13,163 nt of DNA from Duncaniella sp. (GTDB taxonomy: Bacteria; Bacteroidota; Bacteroidia; Bacteroidales; Muribaculaceae). The stretch is from assembly GCA_022511285.1 (NCBI GenBank), contig JAFLRW010000012.1, forward strand, positions 6,649 to 19,811. The letters run 5' to 3'. Of the stretch, positions 7,637 to 13,163 are shown one piece after another (positions within the stretch are counted from its first letter, which is position 1; each line of letters starts with the position of its first letter). The notes beneath the pieces were generated by a model. The model was not told the DNA's origin. It was given only the letters and a program-made list of their open reading frames with translations, and did no database searches. Both the position numbers and the translations under genes were made by a program.

Positions 7637-7642
7637 CATTCT

Positions 7643-9859
7643 ATGACCGAGAATCCTATTGATATACTCCGACTGTCGGAGATGCTTGACCGGGGGCGTG
7701 TGCTTTTGGTGCTTGACAAATTGGACAATGCCGCCGAGGCTTTTCGGGCGCTTGCTCCTTTCAAAGCAGAGCTTGGGCGTCTCCGTGAGCAGTACGGGTA
7801 TATGGCAGACTATGCCTTGCGCGGGCTTCCTGATCCCAGTCTTCCTGAGAATATGGCCGGGCTTAAGGCCGACATCCGCTCCGCAGCCGATGGTATGAGC
7901 CGAGCGCTGAAGGCTTTGGACGCCCCAACGCTCTATTTCTCCATGGTGCGCACCCTCTCACTGAGCCCCGGAGGCTCGCTTGCCGAACTGATTGCGGAGT
8001 ACCGCCGATTGACAGGGAGGCTTGCAATGGCGTCTCTCACCGAAAATCCTGCCGAAGCCGGACGCGAACTCACCCTCCGCGCCGAGCAGCTCGAAAAGGA
8101 TATTTTCAATGCTCTGTGGATAGCCTATCCCCTCGCATCGGACGATGCCGAACTGTTTGCAGGGATGCTGGCAGATGAGTCGCTTCCTGCTCATTTCTGC
8201 CCGCTTGCAGTGAGCGGTCTGACGCTGGGGCTGATGGAATGGTATGACGAACGCCGTCTGCGCCTGCTGATGGATGCTTGCGAGGCTACTGATGAGGCTG
8301 TGGCTGTCAGGGCTCTCTGCGGACTGTTGATAGCTCTTTGGATATATCGCGACCGTCCTATGTCGCGCCGCCTCAAGGAGCGCTTTGAAGCCCTATGTGA
8401 ACGCCCCGACTGGGCTAATAGAGTGAGGATGGCCACCATGCAGTTTATCCGTGCACGTGACACCGAGCGCCTCACACGCAAGTTTAAAGATGAGGTCCTT
8501 CCCGAGATGATGAAGCTGCGGCCGGAGATTGAACGCCTCCAGAAACAACACCCGTCACTCGACACTGACGGCAGTCTCATTGAGGAGAACCCCGAGTGGA
8601 GCGAACTGTTGGAGAAATCAGGTCTGGCTGAGCGCCTCAAGGAATTACAAGAGATACAAGAGGAGGGGGGAGATGTGATGATGGCCACCTTCTCGCAACT
8701 CAAGACTTTCCCTTTCTTCCACGACCCCTCCAATTGGTTTCTCCCCTTCCATGCCGACCACTCGCTGCTCTCAACATCCGAAGCGCAGGCATTCTCTCAA
8801 CTGCTCGGAATGATAGGTGAGGCTGCGGCGTTCTGTGATAGTGACCGCTATTCCATAGCTCTATCCATCAATCAGATACCTCCCGGACAGCGCGACATGA
8901 TAGGGGCGCAGCTGAGAGCGCAGTCTGAGCAATTGGAGACTGCTGTGGCTGCCGGCGAAGTGCATCATTCGGCCGAACAGCTCACGGTGGACTATGTCCG
9001 CAATCTGTATCGGTTCTTCAAGCTTTTCCGTCGCAAAGGGGAGTTTCGCGATCCCTTTGCCACCGAGATGAATATCCCGGCTCTCCCGGAGCTGAGCGAT
9101 GTCTTTGACGATGCCGAGACGCTGCGGCTGATTGGAGAGTTCTACTTCCGCCGCCGATATTTCACCGATGCGCTTGAAATATTCCGTCGCCTCGATATGC
9201 TCGTCACCCCTGAGGCCAATCTCTATCAGAAGATGGGCTACTGCTGCCAGGCACTCGCTGACATTAACGAAGCAATCCGATATTACGAGCAGAGCGAGAT
9301 GCTCAATCCGCGCTCGCGCTGGACTCGCCGTCGCCTGGCCTCCTGTTATCGCTCCATCTGCAATTATGAAAGTGCCTTGCGACTCTACCGCTCTCTTGCT
9401 GAGGATGTCACCGACGATATGTCCCTCACCCTCAATATAGGGCTCTGCCTTGTCAAGTTGCAGCGCTTTGACGAGGCGCTGCAGGAGCTTTTCAAGGCCG
9501 AATATCTTGGCACTGATTCTCCTAAAGCATTGAGGGCCATAGCGTGGTGCACTTTGCTTGGCGCCGACTATGAGCGCTGCCGTGTTTACACCGACCGAGT
9601 GCTCTCTCTCCCTGATCTTACTGCCACCGATTGGCTTAATGCCGGACATCTGGCCCTGTTGACGGGAAATCCGGCCGAGGCTGCCGAACAGTATGCAAAA
9701 GTGGTGGCAACCAACGATTTCGACCCCACATCGCTCTTTGACCTCATTAGCCGTGACCGACTGACTCTGCGACAGCTGGCATCGCTGCCGGCCCATCTGC
9801 TCGATATTGTTGTTGACCGTGCTATAGAGCTCGCCGGCGGCAAAGGTTCTCACCTCTGA
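7643..9859 (+). CDS. Cytoplasmic tetratricopeptide-repeat protein, function unknown
   Basis: This 738-residue protein has no signal peptide or membrane segment and so should be cytoplasmic. The first 350 residues are helical and charged, with a likely coiled coil at about 280-345 (repeated Lys/Glu/Leu, then Glu/Gln-rich). A distinctive aromatic segment follows, FPFFHDPSNWFLPFHADHS (356-374). The C-terminal part from about residue 491 to 692 contains about six TPR units, the clearest being those around GEFYFRRRYFTDALEIF, GYCCQALADINEAIRYYEQS and GLCLVKLQRFDEALQELF. TPR arrays bind other proteins, but the partner here is unknown. The frame also contains a TTG at 7634, but that codon overlaps the -7 promoter element, so the ATG at 7643 is the start. 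The M3 peptidase gene follows 45 nt later on the same strand and may be co-transcribed. Nothing in the sequence assigns an enzymatic function. Confidence 0.85.
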   Translation: MTENPIDILRLSEMLDRGRVLLVLDKLDNAAEAFRALAPFKAELGRLREQYGYMADYALRGLPDPSLPENMAGLKADIRSAADGMSRALKALDAPTLYFSMVRTLSLSPGGSLAELIAEYRRLTGRLAMASLTENPAEAGRELTLRAEQLEKDIFNALWIAYPLASDDAELFAGMLADESLPAHFCPLAVSGLTLGLMEWYDERRLRLLMDACEATDEAVAVRALCGLLIALWIYRDRPMSRRLKERFEALCERPDWANRVRMATMQFIRARDTERLTRKFKDEVLPEMMKLRPEIERLQKQHPSLDTDGSLIEENPEWSELLEKSGLAERLKELQEIQEEGGDVMMATFSQLKTFPFFHDPSNWFLPFHADHSLLSTSEAQAFSQLLGMIGEAAAFCDSDRYSIALSINQIPPGQRDMIGAQLRAQSEQLETAVAAGEVHHSAEQLTVDYVRNLYRFFKLFRRKGEFRDPFATEMNIPALPELSDVFDDAETLRLIGEFYFRRRYFTDALEIFRRLDMLVTPEANLYQKMGYCCQALADINEAIRYYEQSEMLNPRSRWTRRRLASCYRSICNYESALRLYRSLAEDVTDDMSLTLNIGLCLVKLQRFDEALQELFKAEYLGTDSPKALRAIAWCTLLGADYERCRVYTDRVLSLPDLTATDWLNAGHLALLTGNPAEAAEQYAKVVATNDFDPTSLFDLISRDRLTLRQLASLPAHLLDIVVDRAIELAGGKGSHL

Positions 9860-9904
9860 CCTCGGAAAATATTTTGTAAAATTCAGTATAAAAATTTTTA
9901 ACCA

Positions 9905-12022
9905 TTGAAAGCCATTATTATCGCGGCTGTCGCCGCCACTTCAGCAATTATGACCACTCAGGCTCAGAATCCGTTTTTTGAGGAGTTTTCGGGCACACCT
10001 CACTCCACAGCTCCTTTTGACCGCATCACTGTGGCTGACTATGAACCCGCTATCGACCGTGGCATCAAGCTCGGACTGGAGGAGGTCGACGCCATAGCCA
10101 ACAATCCCGAAGCGCCCACGTTTGAAAACACCATTGCTGCTCTCGCTCGTTCGGGACGCGACCTTGACCGTGTGCTCAACGTGTTCTATCCGCTCCTCTC
10201 CTCGCTCAGCGACGATGCTATGATGGAACTGTCGATGAGAATCACCCCGCGTCTCTCTGACTACTCTACATCAATATCCCTCAATCGTCCGCTGTGGGAA
10301 CGTATTAAAGCTGTGTATGATTCCGGCGACACTACCCGACTCGATGCCGAGGACCGCATGCTGCTCAACCGCACCTATCAGAGCTTTGCCCGCAACGGCG
10401 CTCTGCTCGAAGGGGCCGACCGCGAGACATATTCCGGTCTTTCAAGCCGTCTGAGCGAGCTGACAACTCTCTTCGGGCAAAATGTGCTCAAAGAGGTCAA
10501 CACCTACGAAGTGTGGCTCACCAAGGATGACCTTGCAGGTCTGCCCGAGAGCTCTGTCGAGGCCGCCGCGCTCGCAGCCAAGGAGAAAGGGCGCGAGGGA
10601 GAATACCTCTTTACTCTTGACCAGCCTGTCTATATGGCGTTTCTGAAATATAGCGCCCGCCCCGACCTGCGCGAGAAGATGTATCGCCTCTACACCGGAC
10701 GCAACACCAAAGGGGAATACAACAACCTCCCTGTGATGCAGGAGATTGCCGAGACACGCCTGAAACTCGCCAACCTCCTCGGCTTCAACACCTATGCCGA
10801 CTATTCGCTCGCACAGACTATGGCTAAGAATCCCACAAACGTCTACAATCTGCTCCACTCTCTGCGCGATGCATATCGCCCGGCGCTCGATGCCGAGCTG
10901 CGCGAGCTCTCCGAATTTGCATCGGAGACGGAGGGGCGGCCGGTTGACATTAAGCCGTGGGACTACTCCTACTACTCCAACAAGCTGCGCAATGCCAAAT
11001 ATGCCTACGACGAGGAGGAGATGCGCCCTTATTTCGAGCTCAACAACGTCATCGACGGTGTCTTCGGACTTGCCGGCAAGCTCTACGGCCTCACATTCGA
11101 GAAAAATGCCGACATTCCCGTCTATCATCCCGACGTTACGGCCTTCGACGTCAAGGATAAGGACGGCTCATATCTCGGTGTGCTCTACACCGACTTCTTC
11201 CCCCGCTCATCAAAGCGCCCGGGTGCGTGGATGACGGAGTTCAAGAGCCAGGAGACCACCCCCGACGGCCTCAACTCCCGCCCTCACATCACCATAGTGA
11301 TGAACTTCACCAAGCCGACCGACTCTAAACCGTCCCTGCTCACCCCCTACGAGGTGGAGACTTTCCTCCACGAGTTTGGCCACGCTCTCCACGGGCTTAT
11401 GGCCAACACCCGCTATTCCTCACTCTCCGGCACCAACGTGCTGCGCGACTTCGTGGAGCTCCCCTCGCAGTTCAACGAAAACTATCTCACAGAGAAAGAG
11501 TTTCTCGACGGCTTTGCCCGCCATTATCAGACAGGCCTGCCCATTCCTGCCGAGCTTGTTGACCGCATCATAGCCACCTCGCAGTTTGGCGCCGCCTATG
11601 CTTGCATGCGCCAGCTCAACTTTGGTCTCATCGACATGGCCTGGCACACCATCACCGGGCCGGTGGCCGACCCCGCAGAGTTTGAGCGCCGCGCCGGCGA
11701 GTCGGTGGCCATCTTCGCTCCCGTGGAAGGCTCACTCTCGTCCCCCACATTCAGCCACATATTCTCAGGTGGATACGCCGCAGGATATTACAGCTACAAG
11801 TGGGCCGAAGTGCTCGACGCCGATGCGTTTGCCCACTTCAAAGAGCACGGCATCTTCGACCCCGCTACGGCCGATTCATTCCGCCACAACATCCTTGAAC
11901 GCGGCGGCACCGAAGACCCTGCCGAACTCTATCGCCGTTTCCGCGGCCACGACGCAACTATCGACGCCCTCCTAAGCCGCGACGGCATCAAACCAACCAT
12001 CAATATCAACCACAAAGACTAA
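9905..12022 (+). CDS. dcp: Peptidyl-dipeptidase Dcp-like, family M3, exported
   Basis: This 705-residue zinc peptidase removes dipeptides from the C-terminus of peptides. The zinc motif HEFGH is at residues 489-493, with E490 catalytic and E518 in FVELPSQ as third ligand. The substrate-binding segment FSHIFSGGYAAGYYSYKWA (616-633) carries the His and Tyr residues typical of Dcp, and the length suits Dcp. The start appears to be a TTG at 9905. From there the protein opens with K2, a hydrophobic stretch IIIAAVAATSAIM and a cleavage site near TQA/QNP, a proper signal peptide. The first in-frame ATG is codon 16, which would destroy that signal, and no ATG or GTG lies upstream in frame. It should therefore be periplasmic. 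The gene lies 45 nt after the TPR gene. I see no clear promoter or terminator of its own. Confidence 0.92.
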   Translation: MKAIIIAAVAATSAIMTTQAQNPFFEEFSGTPHSTAPFDRITVADYEPAIDRGIKLGLEEVDAIANNPEAPTFENTIAALARSGRDLDRVLNVFYPLLSSLSDDAMMELSMRITPRLSDYSTSISLNRPLWERIKAVYDSGDTTRLDAEDRMLLNRTYQSFARNGALLEGADRETYSGLSSRLSELTTLFGQNVLKEVNTYEVWLTKDDLAGLPESSVEAAALAAKEKGREGEYLFTLDQPVYMAFLKYSARPDLREKMYRLYTGRNTKGEYNNLPVMQEIAETRLKLANLLGFNTYADYSLAQTMAKNPTNVYNLLHSLRDAYRPALDAELRELSEFASETEGRPVDIKPWDYSYYSNKLRNAKYAYDEEEMRPYFELNNVIDGVFGLAGKLYGLTFEKNADIPVYHPDVTAFDVKDKDGSYLGVLYTDFFPRSSKRPGAWMTEFKSQETTPDGLNSRPHITIVMNFTKPTDSKPSLLTPYEVETFLHEFGHALHGLMANTRYSSLSGTNVLRDFVELPSQFNENYLTEKEFLDGFARHYQTGLPIPAELVDRIIATSQFGAAYACMRQLNFGLIDMAWHTITGPVADPAEFERRAGESVAIFAPVEGSLSSPTFSHIFSGGYAAGYYSYKWAEVLDADAFAHFKEHGIFDPATADSFRHNILERGGTEDPAELYRRFRGHDATIDALLSRDGIKPTININHKD

Positions 12023-12084
12023 TCCAAAACTCTGCAGAATGATATGGTTGCTTGTATAACCTGCACAGTGGCATATTTTTGAGA

Positions 12085-12117
12085 ATTATGCGAATTTGCA
12101 GGGATTATGTCGATTTG
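12085..12117 (+). repeat. Imperfect 14-bp direct repeat upstream of topA
   Basis: ATTATGCGAATTTG (12085-12098) and ATTATGTCGATTTG (12104-12117) agree at 11 of 14 positions and start 19 bp apart. They lie just upstream of the topA -7 element. They could be operator half-sites or relics of alternative -33 elements. The AT-rich context makes chance possible. Confidence 0.35.
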
Positions 12118-12132
12118 TTGGCGGTTTTTCCG

Positions 12133-12140
12133 TAACTTTG
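12133..12140 (+). promoter_or_regulatory. -7 promoter element of topA
   Basis: TAACTTTG matches TAnnTTTG exactly and is identical to the dxr -7 element. The nearest TTTG upstream (12114-12117) is 15 nt away, short of the usual 19-21, so the -33 element is weak. The predicted start near 12145 gives a leader of about 60 nt, nearly all of it occupied by a hairpin. Confidence 0.5.
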
Positions 12141-12149
12141 TCGGCTGAA

Positions 12150-12185
12150 AAGTAAAATGGGGCTTGTTTTAGCTCTGTTTTACTT
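12150..12185 (+). promoter_or_regulatory. Long hairpin in the topA 5' leader
   Basis: The arms 12150-12164 (AAGTAAAATGGGGCT) and 12171-12185 (AGCTCTGTTTTACTT) pair over 15 contiguous positions, three of them G-U in RNA, around a 6-nt loop TGTTTT. The outer eight pairs are perfect Watson-Crick. It begins a few bases after the predicted transcription start and ends 8-20 nt before the topA start codon. No U-tract follows, so it is unlikely to be a terminator. It may affect mRNA stability or translation, which is inferred from position alone. Confidence 0.5.
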
Positions 12186-12205
12186 CTTTATCCATGTCCT
12201 ATTAT

Positions 12206-13163
12206 ATGAAAAATCTCGTTATAGTAGAGTCTCCGGCTAAGGCGAAGACGATTGAAAAGTTTCTCGGCAAGGACTTCAAGGTGCTGTCGAGCTACGGGCA
12301 TATACGCGATTTGCGCAAGAAAGATATTTCAATTGAAACATCTCAGGATTTTGAACCGGTCTATGAGATTCCCGATGATAAGAAGAGTCTTGTGGCTGAG
12401 CTCAAAAAAGCGTCAAAGGCGGCCGATATGGTGTGGCTTGCCTCTGATGAGGACCGCGAAGGAGAGGCGATAGCCTGGCATCTGTATGAGGTGTTGGGGC
12501 TTAAGCCGGAGTCGACGCGCCGAATAGTGTTTCACGAAATTACGAAAAATGCTATTCTGAATGCTATTGAAAATCCCCGCGATATAGATATCAATCTTGT
12601 GGATGCGCAGCAGGCGCGTCGTGTGCTTGACCGTCTGGTGGGCTTTGAACTGTCGCCGGTGCTTTGGAAGAAGATTCGGCCATCGCTCTCGGCCGGACGT
12701 GTGCAGTCTGTGGCTGTGAGGCTTATTGTGGACCGCGAGGAGGAAATCAATGCCTTCAAGTCGGAGCCTTATTTCCGGGTGACGGCTCGTTTCGAGCTTC
12801 CCGGAGGGGTGCCTTTGCAGGCTGAGCTATCGCGACGCTTGCCTGATGAGAAAAGCGCTCGGGAGTTTCTGGAGGCTTGTATAGGGGCTGAATTCACAGT
12901 GAGTGATATCTCCGTGAAGCCTCTCCGCAAGAGTCCTGCACCTCCGTTCACCACCTCGACGCTGCAGCAGGAGGCGGGGCGCAAACTCGGCTTTTCGGTG
13001 TCGCAGACTATGGCCATTGCTCAAAGGCTCTACGAGGCGGGATATATCACCTATATGCGAACGGACTCTCTCAACCTCTCGTCGCTGGCCATCGGGACTA
13101 CGGCTGATTTGATCAAGAGCGAGTTGGGTGAGAATTATCTGAAAGTGCGCCGCTATCACACTT
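12206..13163 (+). CDS. topA: DNA topoisomerase I (type IA), 5' part (partial)
   Basis: TopA relaxes negatively supercoiled DNA by cutting one strand through a tyrosine link. The window holds the first 319 residues and the frame is still open at the edge. The Toprim domain begins at once with VIVESPAKAKTI (5-16) and contains the metal-binding acidic motif DEDREGEAIAWHL (81-93). The 5Y-CAP region follows, with LSAGRVQSVAVRLI (161-174), PPFTTSTLQQEA (246-257) and the active-site Tyr in YITYMRTDS (280-288; Y283). The zinc or basic C-terminal domains lie outside the window. I chose the ATG at 12206 because MKNLVIVESPAKAKT matches the usual Bacteroidetes start. An in-frame ATG at 12194 would add MSYY and cannot be excluded. 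The gene has its own promoter element and a structured leader, and is independent of the M3 gene, whose stop is 183 nt upstream. Confidence 0.96.
   Translation, partial: MKNLVIVESPAKAKTIEKFLGKDFKVLSSYGHIRDLRKKDISIETSQDFEPVYEIPDDKKSLVAELKKASKAADMVWLASDEDREGEAIAWHLYEVLGLKPESTRRIVFHEITKNAILNAIENPRDIDINLVDAQQARRVLDRLVGFELSPVLWKKIRPSLSAGRVQSVAVRLIVDREEEINAFKSEPYFRVTARFELPGGVPLQAELSRRLPDEKSAREFLEACIGAEFTVSDISVKPLRKSPAPPFTTSTLQQEAGRKLGFSVSQTMAIAQRLYEAGYITYMRTDSLNLSSLAIGTTADLIKSELGENYLKVRRYHT

Noticed and set aside
8861..9853. 330-codon open frame on the minus strand opposite the TPR gene
   Set aside because: Antisense shadow. The plus-strand TPR repeats are unmistakable and this frame has no recognisable domain or promoter.
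10442..11128. 228-codon open frame on the minus strand opposite the M3 peptidase
   Set aside because: Antisense shadow produced by GC-biased third positions in a strongly supported gene.
12023..12060. Possible terminator after the M3 gene (short GGTT/AACC and GCAG/CTGC pairings)
   Set aside because: The stems are only 4-5 bp, mutually exclusive, and not followed by a T-tract.

Overview
The window looks like chromosomal DNA from a member of the Bacteroidales, possibly a Muribaculaceae-like gut bacterium. Four points suggest this. First, several genes are preceded by the Bacteroidetes -7 promoter element TAnnTTTG, in two cases with a TTG or TTTG 19-20 nt upstream. Second, starts lack an obvious Shine-Dalgarno sequence. 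Third, the M49 peptidase has the Bacteroides-type HECLGH motif. Fourth, RseP, TopA and the M6 protease have Bacteroidetes-like sequences. The family-level placement is an impression and was not tested.

Layout. (1) 1-864, minus: N-terminal part of a secreted M6 metalloprotease, cut by the window edge, with its own promoter and a cluster of ACATTT half-sites upstream. (2) 1011-1049: a 15-bp perfect hairpin terminator. (3) 1067-6953, minus: a compact array in transcription order dxr, rseP, rlmI-type methyltransferase and M49 dipeptidyl peptidase III. Gaps are 22, 31 and 44 nt, there is a near-consensus promoter in front of dxr, and the hairpin lies at the end, so it reads as one operon. (4) 7039-7431, minus: a small, very basic protein of unknown function. 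(5) 7643-9859, plus: a large cytoplasmic TPR protein diverging from it. (6) 9905-12022, plus: a secreted M3 peptidyl-dipeptidase that appears to start with TTG. (7) 12206 to the end, plus: the 5' part of topA, with a long hairpin in its leader.

Function. Most of the window is housekeeping: isoprenoid synthesis (Dxr), envelope proteolysis (RseP), rRNA modification (RlmI type) and DNA supercoiling (TopA). Peptide breakdown is well represented. Four metallopeptidases from four families (M6, M49, M50, M3) lie within 12 kb, and three of them carry export signals. M6 would cut proteins outside the cell. M49 and M3 would take dipeptides from the N- and C-terminal ends of peptides in the envelope. 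That division of labour is inferred from family knowledge.

I see no mobile element, CRISPR array, tRNA, rRNA or prophage signal. No intergenic stretch exceeds about 215 bp. I did not find a convincing new multi-gene system. The points most worth a second look are the topA leader hairpin, the unexplained basic protein and TPR protein pair sharing a divergent promoter region, the repeated half-sites in front of the M6 gene, and two start-site peculiarities.
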